Positions 11,337-22,070 of a DNA stretch of 64,000 nucleotides are shown here, piece by piece (position 1 is the stretch's first letter; each line of letters begins with the position of its first letter). The stretch comes from Phaffia rhodozyma. Its lineage: Eukaryota; Basidiomycota; Tremellomycetes; Cystofilobasidiales; Mrakiaceae. The notes under the pieces were generated by a model. The model had not been told where the DNA came from, searched no databases, and saw only the letters and a list, made by a program, of their open reading frames with translations. The DNA is taken from assembly GCA_014706385.1 (NCBI GenBank), contig JACGZH010000004.1:1240001-1304000 (forward strand), in the 5' to 3' direction. The translations under genes and the position numbers were made by a program.

Positions 11337-13402
11337 CTACTCTCTCTCGCCGTCGCTTTCTTCTCCTTCGTCATCCTCCATAAAACCCTCTCTGACGGAC
11401 CAGAGAGCTTCCAAGAGCTCTCTTCCCTCATCTCTACCCCAATCTCCTCCACCGGATCCCCCGAGTGAGGCGCCTCCTCCAAAAGCGAGACGCATGTCTC
11501 CTCTGACAGAAAGGAAGGAGCCGATAGATTGAGTGAACGAGTTTAATAAGTGACGAGAGTTCGTCGAGCTTGATAGTGTCGACCAGATTGGGATCGACTT
11601 CGGACTGGTCTGGTTCGATGAAGAAGGTTCGGGTGAGAAAATCGTCGAGGGGAAAGGAGAGGCTAAGGGCAATCGTTCAGGAGCGGTCCGGGTCGTGAAC
11701 AACGGGCCTTTCAATCCAGTCTTTTGTTGAAGACTATCAAACAATCCGGATGCGTCCTGCTCTGGGATCCCCCGAAGGACAGATTGGGAGAAGAACGGGG
11801 TCGTTGTCTTTGCGTCCAGCAAGATCGAGCGTTTGAGAGCGAGACCAAAGTTCGGTAAGAACGCACAAATGTCGATCAAAGAGAACATGAAGGAAAACTC
11901 ACAGAACCGGCGAGGCCGCCAACTGAACTAAAGTCAATCCCGCATTGCTTTTTGGCAAGTTCAACATCCCACAAAGCCGCCCGACCACTCAATTCACAAA
12001 GCCTAGTGTCTCCTCTCCAGTTCAGACCTTGCCTCAAGCTCGCCATGCCCAACCTATCCGTCTTGAGACGGAGGGGCATCAAAACTGATACCAAGTGACT
12101 TGCTACGAGCGCGGAGGATTGAAACAGATTTGGAGGGGAGGACAACGCGGGAAGCCATTCGGGGGAGGGAGGCTGGACAGGAAGCAGAGTAGTATCTGCC
12201 TGTAGGAGGCTCACGAGTGTCTGAGCCTCGGTAAAGATGCGCTGAAAGAGGAAAGACACAAGCGATTTCGAGTCAGAGAGCTGCTTCCGATTGCCTCAAT
12301 GTGCCGGTAGAAATACTCGTCATAAATGAACAAACTGTAATCGAGTTGCTCTCCTCAAGCCCTTCCAGAGAGCCCATCAGGCCGGTGACGAAGACGTCTC
12401 CTTTAGGGTATTCTTCCTTTATGAATTCTTCGACTACACCTGCACCGATTGGGCCGAATCCGGTGGACATATCTACACAGAGTTGAACACCCTGAAGGAG
12501 ATCAGCCTCTTCTGCGAATAGTCTAAAATCGTCCTCCATATGGGAGTCGGTCTTGACGGCTGACCAGGCAAGCGAACCCGTCTCCCACGAGGTAAACCCC
12601 GAGACAGAGGCCGACACAGCAGAGGAGCCGAGAAATTGTGGAGGCAAGGGATGTAATGTCCGTGGATGGTAATATACTCTGTTAAAATCTGACCAGAACC
12701 TAGTTTCGGTCAACCGAGGCGGTTGGGGTAATTTGTCATCGTTGTCATTGTCGGCTTCATCATCGTTGTCAGTTTCATAAGTTGGATCTGGCTGATCAGA
12801 TTCGAGAAACGTTTGGTAAGCTGAGGGAGGGATCGGAGGAGCCGTCTGAAGTCTCTGTAGTCTAGAGGTATGGTCAACGGAATACGAGCCTGACCAAGGA
12901 TCAGAATAAGCGAGCAAGAAATAAAGGGCCTACCTACTTTTCAGCTGGGCCATCAGTCAAACCATCTTCGTCCTCATCTCCATCTGTAGTGCCGTAGAGG
13001 GCGTTGATGTTGGGAAGCGCTCCAAAATTCTCTTTTTGTTTGTACGTTTTGTTTACAGTCGTCAGTGATATCGATCAGCCAGGTGTTCAAAAAGCAAAAT
13101 AATACAAGAAGAACAAACCTTTAAGGTCGCATGCGATCAACCGAGGCATATATGTTTCCTCATTCTAAGTTCACGCCGTGGGACGATCAGAAGGAAAGCC
13201 ATCAGTATATTGGTTTCACAGATCCAGACGTTCTATGCAAACACACCTGTCTGCCCAAGCCTTGTCTCCAGTCGACGTCGTGAGCGACTCCGTGATCGAC
13301 ATCCTGATCAGTATAGGCAAAGAGTGATTCTCTGATGTTCCAGCTGTGTGTCCCGACGTGGTTTGATCTCGGGCCGAGCTGGAAGTGAAGGATCTCGTGC
13401 AT
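11337..13402 (-). CDS. DML1: DML1/Misato-family protein
   Basis: The start at 13402 gives MHEILHFQLGPRSNHVGTH, matching the signature beginning of Dml1/Misato proteins (M-REI-LQLG--AN-VGTHWWN), a tubulin/FtsZ-related family linked in yeast to mitochondrial DNA inheritance and in animals to mitochondrial morphology. Later exons contain NEETYMPRLIACDLK and ENFGALPNINALYG, then SWETGSLAWSAVK, and a GFGPIGAGVVEEFI-type segment, all typical of the family's tubulin-like domain. A short acidic insert (ETDNDDEADNDNDDK) and a Gly/Ser-rich C-terminal segment near 11430-11480 are not usual conserved parts. There are about six introns; the junction joining PAEK to LQRLQTAPP uses an acceptor at 12862-12863. 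Transcribed divergently from the transporter gene. The assignment is strong from the N-terminus alone. Confidence 0.9.
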
Positions 13403-13803
13403 GCCTTAGATTCTTCTGACCTGGTATACCGGTCTGAGTAGAAGCAAGGACAAGGTGAACGAAACCTGGAAGGTGGGATGGATCAAGACGAAAACTGAAG
13501 GATGGAGAACGGCGCGTGAAATAATACATCTCGAATTGAACCCTTGTGTTCTCTGTACGTCATCAACCATCTTGGGCTGACATTGACGCTAGAGAAGCCG
13601 TTCTTCATCTGTCTGTATATCCTTCACTTTCGTCTTCTCTGGATCTTTGAGAAGTCTGTCTATCTTCAGTCTCTCAGAGTTCATCTCTGTAGTTTACTTC
13701 TTGGCTCGTTGCTCTCATTCCTAGCCTGTGAGTTGTGCCCGTAAACCCAATCCCGATTCCGATCGTCTTGGGTTCTTTTCAGATTAAGGAAAAAACAGAA
13801 ACA
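13403..13803. promoter_or_regulatory. Divergent intergenic region (DML1 / transporter)
   Basis: A 401-base gap between head-to-head genes, presumably containing both promoters. It is pyrimidine-rich on the + strand. No open frame with protein-like features and no clear TATA box seen. Confidence 0.4.
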
Positions 13804-16699
13804 ATGCCTAGGCCATCCGCTTCTCCATCACGATCTCCTTCAGCTTCTCGTAGGTCACCCGTTCTAACGACAAATCGCGAGGACGTCATCGAGCTGGACG
13901 ATCCAACTGTACCTTCGGCCCATCGACTGTCAATCTCGTTTTCTCAACACCCGGTCATTCACGATCTTGTCGCTCCGGCGGATGTTCTTCTCTTGGGCAC
14001 ACGGTCGTCGCGGTTCGAACTGCCGGCCGACCAAAAATCAATGGCAGCAGACCAGGAAACACTCGAAGAAGAGATGATAAGCAGGAAGGAGCGCGCGTTT
14101 GCGTTGCTGGTCGCATGTATGCTCAGCATCGGCTCTCACTATGGATCCTATTTGCTTGGGCCTCTAAGTGAGTATCAATCTGTGTATGTGTGAAAGAGAC
14201 AGCTATCTGTGTGAGCACCTTGCCGATCATTCTCATTCATTGGGATATCCTTTACTCTCTCTTCAGAATCAAGGCTCTCTAGAGAGATGGGCACGTCGAA
14301 CACTCAATTCTCATTGCTGCTCGCCGCGTTGTCGTGAGTCCTTCTTATACTGCAAGGTCCAAACCCGGAATGAAACCATATACCTCATCGACCATCCTTC
14401 ATCTTTTAGCTTCAACAACACATGGACTCCTCTCGTTGGTGGTATCCTAACGACCAGATTCGGAACCCCTCTTGCCTCTATCATTGCAACCTCCATTGTC
14501 TTCCTTGGCCAGTTCATTGTCATGCTTTCCACCGGCTCGGGTGGCTCCGGAAGTATAAAAGGCATGGCCTGCGGACTGTGAGTAGGCTCCTAACAAGTCT
14601 ACAACATAGGAACAACTCTTCTGACATATCCATGTGGGCTCAAACATAAAAAAAATTAGATTCATCTTTGGAATGGGTGTCTCCCCATTAGCCGTCGTCC
14701 AAGAGACTATCATCGTCCGATATTTTTCGAACCATGGTCTGGGGGTCTCTCTTGCGCTTGGCCTAGTTGCCGGTAAAGGCGCGAGCTTCCTCTCATCTAT
14801 CACAAGCTACCCGCTCTCCGACTATTTTGGGATGCGAGGGCCATTCGTTGTGAGCACACTGCTCGCAGGGTGAGTCAATCCTGTATTTTTATTCTTTTCT
14901 TCTTGCATTCTATATCGAGAACTGATAGCCATCAATCGCTCTCTCGTTTCTCTATGAACGTCTTCAGGATGAGCTTCGCGGTCAACATTGTCTACCTCAT
15001 CTTTCATGCGCGTGTTCATCCGGCTTCATCGAGTAAATCGCAAGAAGAAGCAGCTCGAAAAGTTGTCCAAAAACGATCAGTCAAGTTGCTTAATTTGGCC
15101 CGATTAGGAGGTCCGTCATAATCCTTTTTTTATATTTTTGCATTTTCTTATTGAGACTTCCCTACTAACCAAGTCAAGTTCCGGCTTTCGTGACCGCAAC
15201 CGTGCCAATTTCCGATCAGATCCATTCTGGATCTATCTCTTACTCAACGTGTTCTGCGGAGCGATCTGGAGTCCCTTTCTGCATCTGTCGTCGTAAGCTT
15301 CTTTTCGTCTTTATATCTCACATTCAGAACAACCTGTCTCAACCCCTTCATACCCTACAGCAACCTCATCCAGAGACGATATCAAATGGCCGACGCCCGG
15401 TCCGCTTCTTATGCCTCACTTCTTCTTATGGGTTCAATCTTTCTATATCCACTCGCCGGTTATATCCACGATCTATCCCATCGGATGCATCACAACAAAT
15501 TCAAGGCTGCTCGCTCTCCTTCCTCCTCCTCTTCCTCATCTGAACGGCCCGGCTCGTCATCCCACGTGGTGTACAAACTCCTCACGGCGGCATCCGTTCT
15601 TACTCTGACATGTTTCATCTGGCTCGTCCTTCCACCCAGTTGGACGAGGACACCCATCCCGGCCATGCTGAGCTTTGGGCTTGGTCACGGCTTTGCTACC
15701 CTTCTCTTGGTCCTGGTAGTTCCTGGATTAGTTGGACCCGAATGGGTGTCTACTGCTCTAGGGGCCCATAAGAGTGTAAGTAGAACGCTCGTTTTCCACA
15801 AGCTGCTGACTGTTTGACTTCTTCTCTCCAACCTGGCCATGACTTCACTACTGATCAAGCGGATATATCTAATATTGCAATTCATCACTCTTGACCAGAT
15901 GGAAGCGGCCGCGACTACGTTCTCTCAGACACTTTCTGGTCTTCTCCTCGACACAAAAATCAGAAAACCATCAGCCCTTCCTCCTGTCTCCTCAAACATC
16001 ACAGACACACCCTCCTCTTTGTTCCATTCGGTCGTCCGTCGAGCGCCTTCAAATGATGAGCCCCCAAAAGTCATCCCTCCCAACACGCCTGCCGTTACGG
16101 TTCTTCTTTTCACATTCTTGATGATAAATATCTGTCAGTTGGTCACCGTCATAGCACTTTGGAGGTCGGTAAGAAGAATTAGAAGAATGTCGAGCGAGAT
16201 GTATCGACCTGTCGGAGATCGTTTTGAAAGAGAAGATCATCTTGAGGAAGAATATTTTGAAGATGTTCCTGATGAAGACGGCGACGATGATGATGATCAC
16301 AACAACATCAACAACAAGTTGTTATCACCGTCGGCCCAGCCTTCCCCTTCCAAATATACGCAAAAATCAAGACATTCAAGATCGTTCTCAAGCTCTTCAA
16401 AAAGACCTTTACTCTGGTCCGATCCTATCGGTTCATCCAACACCATCCACTCTCACTCTTCTGATTCAGGCGATGAAGCTGAAGAAGGGACGGATAGCAC
16501 TCATCAGGAAAACGGGTCGAGGTCCCGAGCAGGATCATCCAGAATGTATCATCAGCGCGACGAGGAAGAAGAAGAGGAACGGGATAGAGAGTTGAAGCGA
16601 GGAAAAATATTCTTCGCGTTGAGTTTTGGTTTCTTGATCATCGTTTGGGCAACTTTCGGAACTGTTATCCTTGTAAGACTCGGTAAGACCCGGGGCTGA
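13804..16699 (+). CDS. Major facilitator superfamily transporter (MFSD1-like)
   Basis: The start MPRPSASPSRS opens a hydrophilic N-terminal region of about 100 residues, followed by membrane segments typical of a 12-helix transporter: FALLVACMLSIGSHYGSYLL, FSLLLAALS with the loop-2 region NNTWTPLVGGILTTRFGTPL, IIATSIVFLGQFIVML, LGVSLALGLVAGKG, VFCGAIWSPFL, SLLLMGSIFLYPLAGY, and in the last exon VTVLLFTFLMINICQLVTVIALW. Overall order resembles the MFSD1-type branch (lysosomal/vacuolar solute carriers); the substrate is not deducible. The last exon (15899-16699) carries an unusual hydrophilic loop of about 115 residues, acidic (EDVPDEDGDDDDD) then serine-rich then glutamate-rich, between the final two membrane helices. 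Eight or so introns; the last joins KS to MEAAATTF. Confidence 0.85.
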
Positions 16700-16863
16700 A
16701 CACTGGTTCATTGACTTGATCTCGACGATGCTGTAATTGTATATCCAATTGAATGTCATTTCATAACAATGAGAAAGGACGATTGATTCTTGACCGACGA
16801 AAGATGCTCTTTGAATATGAAAAAAAAAACTAGACTAAAAATCACATGTGTACACAAGGAGCC

Positions 16864-18644
16864 TCAACCAATCATGAATCGGAAGACATACTCTTGAGAA
16901 ATATAGCCCCAAAGAACCAAAGATATGATCACAATCGAATCCAGCCATGCTCTCATCGCCGACCTTGTTTCTTCCTTCGGTTTCAATCCCGGTCCCTCCT
17001 CCCCGTTTTTGTTATTCTCTGATGACCCGATCTTTACCCTTTCGATCGACTTATCACCAAAATCAATGCTAATGTCTCTGGGCGAATCTACAAGTATAGG
17101 CCTCAATAGGACGCTCAACCCAAAACCAGCTCCTAAACCACCAAGGACCGTCCGAATCACATACTCCCTATCGATCGTCTCAAATCCCTCTGTTAGACTC
17201 TGTACAAGATGCCCGGACGAGACTGGGAAAGAACGGATGATCTGATAGACGAGTGGCGAAAATGAGTGTGTGGTGTATGATTTGAATACTTGACTCAGGT
17301 GGTGCATAGGGAAAGGAGGCGATGAGGTCGGCATGATTATTGATGAGCTCGATGTGGCCAGCTCGGGTCTCCAAATTGAGACGAGGAGGAGAAGGACAAG
17401 TTTGGGACATGAGGAAAGTTGAATTGATAACGGTGTAAGTTTCGTACTAGCATAGAGACGCAGATAAAAGAAGTTACAAAGAAACCATGTTAGGAGTTCC
17501 CAATTGACAATGAGAGAGCGAGAGAATGGAGGGAGAGACTCATACAGCAAAAAAATCGACCCAAGACGAGAACCTCGGCGTGAATTTGAACCACGGGTGA
17601 ACATTCTCCAAAAAGCGAGAACTAATATTATTGCCAAGGTGATGCTTCCCTGAAACGCCAACGAATCCATGAAGGATACAACCAAGCATCTCCCGAAAGA
17701 CGTAGAATGTCCTATCATCCTGTTTGTATCGTCTGCCGAAGTCGAACAGCGCATCGTTCGCCAACGGAATATGGAACAGTCTCGATCAACCCAAAACGCC
17801 TAGACAGAGAGAGCCTAAGTAATCAAGCAAGCTTACTATTTGACCAGACCGTTGCCCATCTCAAATCTTTCCGTTTACCATACAGCACATGATTGTGAAG
17901 ACACGACATGAGGCATGTTTTCAGCTGTCAGGCCTGTGTGACGATTCAGAAGAAAGATAACATGCCCTACAGGATTCGGAAAACACTGTGACGATAGTCA
18001 AGTGCATAAGAATCTGGTTTATGACCTTGTTTGTCGTATCCGGAAGAAAACGAACAGAAGCTTAGAGAAAAGGATGCTAGACACGGAGAGAACGAAGAGA
18101 CCAATTTCAAGTACCTCTTTTCTCTCATCCGACACGATATCTTTTGGACCCTTCTCTTTCGACGTCTCATCGCCTGACTCTCCGAATTCAGACTGGCCGA
18201 CCTTCATTGGAGGCGTCCCCCTGTTGAACAGTAGATGTCTATACACCTCTGCGTTCATAAGTACGAGGTCGAGTGCAAGGACGAGTAAGGGTTGTTCGAC
18301 ATATGGGTCGGCGAATTGATGACATGTTGGCTGAGGTAGAGGATGGTCAGTGAGTATGTTGGCAGAGATCGATAACTGCTATATTTATAGGAGATTGGAA
18401 GTAAGGCATACGTACACAAAGAGACAACCGGACGTTCGTTGCCTAAATATACATATGTCGTTGTTTAAACGCGAAGAAAATCGTCAATGCAGCGAGGACC
18501 AAGAGTCGAAAGGAAAGGTTAGTGGTATATCATATCACTCGACTGTACAACTCGACGACAATCTTGTCTAGGATCGGAATTCACCGAAGAATATACCGTC
18601 CATAGGGACGGGATGTATGTTGTACAATGTACGCATATCGCCAT
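16864..18644 (-). CDS. ARV1: ARV1 sterol/lipid homeostasis protein
   Basis: ER membrane protein required for sterol and sphingolipid distribution and GPI-anchor synthesis in yeast. Spliced exons give the ARV1 homology domain: MAICVHCTTYIPSLWTVY (first CxxC pair), then NVRLSLC joined to PTCHQFADPYVEQP (second CxxC), then LLVLALDLVLMNAEVYRHLLFNR, almost exactly the family consensus. The start ATG is at 18644, a few codons before CVHC as in other ARV1 proteins. After a short acidic linker come several hydrophobic segments (LEIGLFVLSVSSILFSKLL; FQGSITLAIILVLAFW; WLDSIVIISLVLWGYI), consistent with a multi-pass protein. Introns separate nearly every motif; the exact border after TVYSS is uncertain because the second short exon is hard to place. 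It converges on the transporter stop, 164 bases away. Confidence 0.87.
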
Positions 18645-18919
18645 GGGTCAGAATATTTATCAACTGTATGTTTCAGAGAAAGATGGAAATGATCGATGAG
18701 ACATCTGGTGGAAGTAGTGTAACAATCTCGGCGAACCCAATTTGCTCTCGCTCATAATTTACAGACTCCATCTTTGGCTCAGAATACGCTAAAGATAGGA
18801 AACAACACTTCATTCGATCGCATCGAAGACATATACATAATAGACACAGTAACAGAGTACAAGATACAATAGTGGTAAACAACCAGTAGAACCCTGTCAT
18901 GCAGAAAGTTCATATGTGA

Positions 18920-20794
18920 TCAAACTGTCTGGTCGGCTTCTCCTAGTGATCTCTCTGGATCCGGGTTAAATAGCCTACCCGCAGGGATCAACGAGGCCTT
19001 TGGGTTGAGAATCAATCCAAACCCAGGCTCGTCCGAGACGTTGATTCTTCCACCTGATATTAAATACAAATTCAGTCTTGCAAACTTCGACGAGCTCATA
19101 GTGCGCACAGAAACTCACCAATAGGTATAGGCTCGTTCAAGAACAAATCACCAAATACAGGCAAGATTGACTTTCCATCGGGAGAGTTGGCGATGTACTC
19201 ACAGAATGGAGTATGCGGTTGAGAGATGATGAAGTGATAGGAGTATGGGCCCGATCCATGAGGGACCACGGGAATGTCTGATGGACATTTAAATGTAAAG
19301 TCAGTGATCGAACAACAGTTTAAGCTGAGTGTATAGAGTTGGGCCTGAACATACCATAGGCTGCAGCCATAGCGCTGACTTTAAGAAGCTCGGTAAGTCC
19401 TCCAAGCCACATTACATCAGGTTGCAGAATGTCAATTGATCGATCCTCGATGAGCTTTCTAAAGCCATACTTTGAATACTCATGCTCTCCAGTGGTCCAC
19501 TTGACAGTAGGCATAGCTTTTTTCAAGAGCCGATGTCCGTCAAAGTCATCTGGGTGAAGACACTCCTCGAACCAGTTGATGTCTAATTTTTGATCTATGC
19601 ATTTTTGAGCAAGCTCGATAGCATAAGGGACCTTTTGGGATGGAGAATAATTCAGTGACTAAGCTCTCTAGGTTGTCTGAGTTCAATGACAAATATATGG
19701 ACACCACGTACGTTCAAAGACATGTAGCAATCTACCATGATTGGGAAGCTGCAGAAAATACACGCAAAGCACAATCAATTTTACTGAAGTGAGATTGAGA
19801 ACCCTTGGACGAGCGCACAACACTCACTCTGGTCCGACGCTCTCCCGATGTTTTCGGAGAAAGTCAATGTTCTTCTTCATTCCGATGTGTCCTTCAGCAG
19901 GACAGTACGGAAGAGGCACTTTGGCTCCCCAGAATCCCATTTCTTTGACGGCAGGAGGGTTTGGCCCAGTACAGTAGAAAGGAATTTCCTCTCGGCAACG
20001 ACCACCGATCATTTTATAGACAGGCTCTTTTCGAAGTTTACCCAAAAGATCCCAGACTGATTGAAGAAGCACAACACTCGATAAATCAGGCTTGGTTCAT
20101 TATGAGGGTGCGCATGTCAGAATGGACTCACTTGCGAGATCAACGACAGAGATGGTTGCGAGAGTGATGCCCTTTCGACCGTAGAACATTCTGTCAAACA
20201 CCGAGCCGCGCGCAGGTTAATCTTTGTTACAAGAGGGATCCAAATGAAAACGAAGCGATTCACTTACGAAGCTTTAAACAATTGATCCCAAATCAAGTTG
20301 TTGTCTCTTGGATCTTTACCTACAATGAATCGCATGAAATGGTTCTCGATCAACCAACAAGAGGGAGGACCACCGAACCCTAAATCCAATTCGAAACGAC
20401 ATTGACTTCAGCGATACAAATCAGATCTGTTCAAACCTGGCAAAGAGAAATCTCACCTGTGGCATATCCAACTGTCCCATCAGAAGCGGTTACCTTAACA
20501 AAAAGACTTCCGAGCACGCCAATTCCCCATGATGTTCGGGACGCCCTGTATTGTTCGTAAGACGACATAGGATTCGAGATGGATGTGTCCACGATCCAGT
20601 GACCTTGGGATTGGTTGTGATAGTCTCCTCCCGATCCTAAGAATCCCAATTTGAAGTCAGCTAGAAGTCTTTCTGGTTTTGGAATGCTAAGAAGGAGAAA
20701 TGAGAAATCTGGAATCACCTTTAGCTGATGGAACGAAAGACTCGACCATCTCAATTGTAGGAAACGTGTTCGCAGAACCATTAGTAGTGGCCAT
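18920..20794 (-). CDS. LRA3: L-rhamnonate dehydratase (enolase superfamily)
   Basis: Dehydrates L-rhamnonate to 2-keto-3-deoxy-L-rhamnonate in the non-phosphorylating fungal L-rhamnose pathway. The start MATTNGSANTFP is at 20794. Family features in order: YRASRTSWGIGVLGSLFVKV, GYATGFGGPPSCWLIENHF, then the barrel metal ligands: Asp in IMVDCYMSLNVPY, Glu in NWFEECLHPDD, Glu/His in TTGEHEYSKYGF, Asp in DILQPDVMWLGG, and the general-base His in IPVVPHGSGPYSYHF. These match the residues expected for rhamnonate dehydratase within the mandelate-racemase group. About nine introns; full length, about 440 residues. No other rhamnose-pathway enzyme lies nearby, unlike the clusters in some yeasts. A related sugar-acid dehydratase specificity is possible but less likely given the close motif match. 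Confidence 0.9.
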
Positions 20795-21241
20795 GTTGAC
20801 TATGAGGAATATATATGTTCTGGTGAGCGCAAGTTATAGGGATGAACAGGGTGAACAGGATGAGTGAAAAGAAAACGACCGAAGGATGTAATTCATTCCT
20901 TCGCCTTTTGAGAAGCCGAGAAAGTACGATCTCTCACTCGGCCTATTGTTCGGACCGACCGGCAGAACGAAATTCGGTCAAACATTCGTCCGACAGAGTC
21001 ACGTGATATTCCTCAAGAGCTCGGCTGTTCCTCTGTCCTTCTATAATCGATGAACTATCGTACGACAAACTTCCACGTACACAGTCTGTGGGTGATGATG
21101 GTGACGATAAAGATATGAAACAGAAGAGAAAAAAAGATAGAGGAAGACACCTCTTTGAGAAGCTATATGTTTGAGACATGCCTCGGATGGTCCTGCCCTT
21201 TTCCGTTTCATTAACGCCTTGAACAAATTGCTCAGAAGATC
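20795..21241. promoter_or_regulatory. Divergent intergenic region
   Basis: A 447-base head-to-head gap upstream of both the rhamnonate dehydratase gene and a small membrane-protein gene. A - strand open frame at 20943-21179 has a hydrophobic stretch but no ATG-proximal support and overlaps the likely promoters, so I do not call it. No other feature seen. Confidence 0.35.
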
Positions 21242-21685
21242 ATGAACTCGTTACCTCGCAGTCGGATACGATTCAAACTTGGAATAGCAATTGGTGTTTG
21301 TGTGGTTGTACTTGCCTATGCGGTTCTAAAAGTGTACCTGCAAACAGGATATGACTCAGGTAAGTGTAGGTATGTTCTGAGTTGAGGTTTCACATCGGGT
21401 GATTGAAGTCGTGTCGTTGAACTTACCCATTTACTGATTAATATTCGAGATAGACATAGTACCATCCGCTCGTCCGGGAACCCAAGGATTCCATGGTATC
21501 AAATTCAAGCCAGGTCGCGTAGAAATCATATTAGACATCCAAAGAGATAGGATTCCTATGGGTGAGGTATGTAGAAAGACGATCTTAAGCGATAGCTTGC
21601 GCAGTGAACCATCTAGCTTATTGACCGATTTGATGATTTTCAAAGATTTGGCCACGATAGGCATATGCCTTGGAAGCATGTATAA
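21242..21685 (+). CDS. Small single-pass membrane protein, 99 residues
   Basis: Three exons, 21242-21359, 21454-21566 and 21617-21685, join in phase (118, 113 and 69 bases) with canonical GTAAGT and GTATGT donors. The protein starts MNSLPRSRIRFKLG, has one membrane segment (IAIGVCVVVLAYAVLKVYL, residues about 15-33), then a region with GFHGIKFKPGRVEIILDI and a charged end RFDDFQRFGHDRHMPWKHV. Positive charges precede the membrane segment and the rest is soluble, a topology common to small mitochondrial inner-membrane or ER proteins. I do not recognise the family and propose no function. The consistent phases and intact frame across two introns are the evidence that it is a real gene. Confidence 0.6.
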
Positions 21686-21760
21686 TCAATTCATGAAATG
21701 TACTCTTCGACGAGCTTGTATGTGATTTGCCATCATTTACATTCACAACCATCAATCTAG

Positions 21761-21950
21761 TGATGACAGACCGCCAGCATACCGTTTGGCTTAGGGCTTG
21801 ACCAATGGTGACGAGTGACTCACCGAGGACACAGCCTCGATGCTGAGTACAGCGTTCTGGGCAAACTGCGACCGCGTCCCGGACAGCTCCGCCGGGAGAA
21901 GTCGCAGTGGAACACCATAAGAGCTGCATCGCCTATATCGGTCTGCGAGG
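21761..21950 (+). ncRNA. Candidate structured non-coding RNA
   Basis: A GC-rich island in AT-richer surroundings. Perfect complementary arms nest: CAGACCG (21767-21773) with CGGTCTG (21939-21945); ATGGTG (21805-21810) with CACCAT (21913-21918); CTGCGAC (21866-21872) with GTCGCAG (21901-21907), enclosing TCCCGG (21877-21882) with CCGGGA (21892-21897). Local hairpins GGTGA/TCACC, CGAGG/CCTCG and GCTG/CAGC sit between. The ACA at 21912-21914 lies 14 bases after the upper stem of the last hairpin, the spacing seen in H/ACA guide RNAs, but no clear H box (ANANNA) is present. Neither strand has a convincing protein. It could instead be a structured untranslated region of the neighbouring genes. Strand is a guess; paired arms read equally on the other strand. 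Confidence 0.4.
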
Positions 21951-22070
21951 ATCGAAGAGACTTGAGGAAGACTAAGAATACTGACTTATAGGAAAAGACT
22001 TAATTGGATCCTCTTCTGCTTTTTATCCTCAAACGCAAACCAACGCCAACAAACTCAAGCGATTCGAAAG

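Noticed and set aside
11268..11468. + strand frame with one hydrophobic stretch
   Set aside because: It is antisense to the intact DML1 C-terminus and out of frame with the upstream small gene.
20943..21179. - strand frame with a Phe/Leu/Ser-rich segment resembling a signal peptide
   Set aside because: Sits in a divergent promoter, and its hydrophobic part comes from an A/G-rich tract on the + strand.
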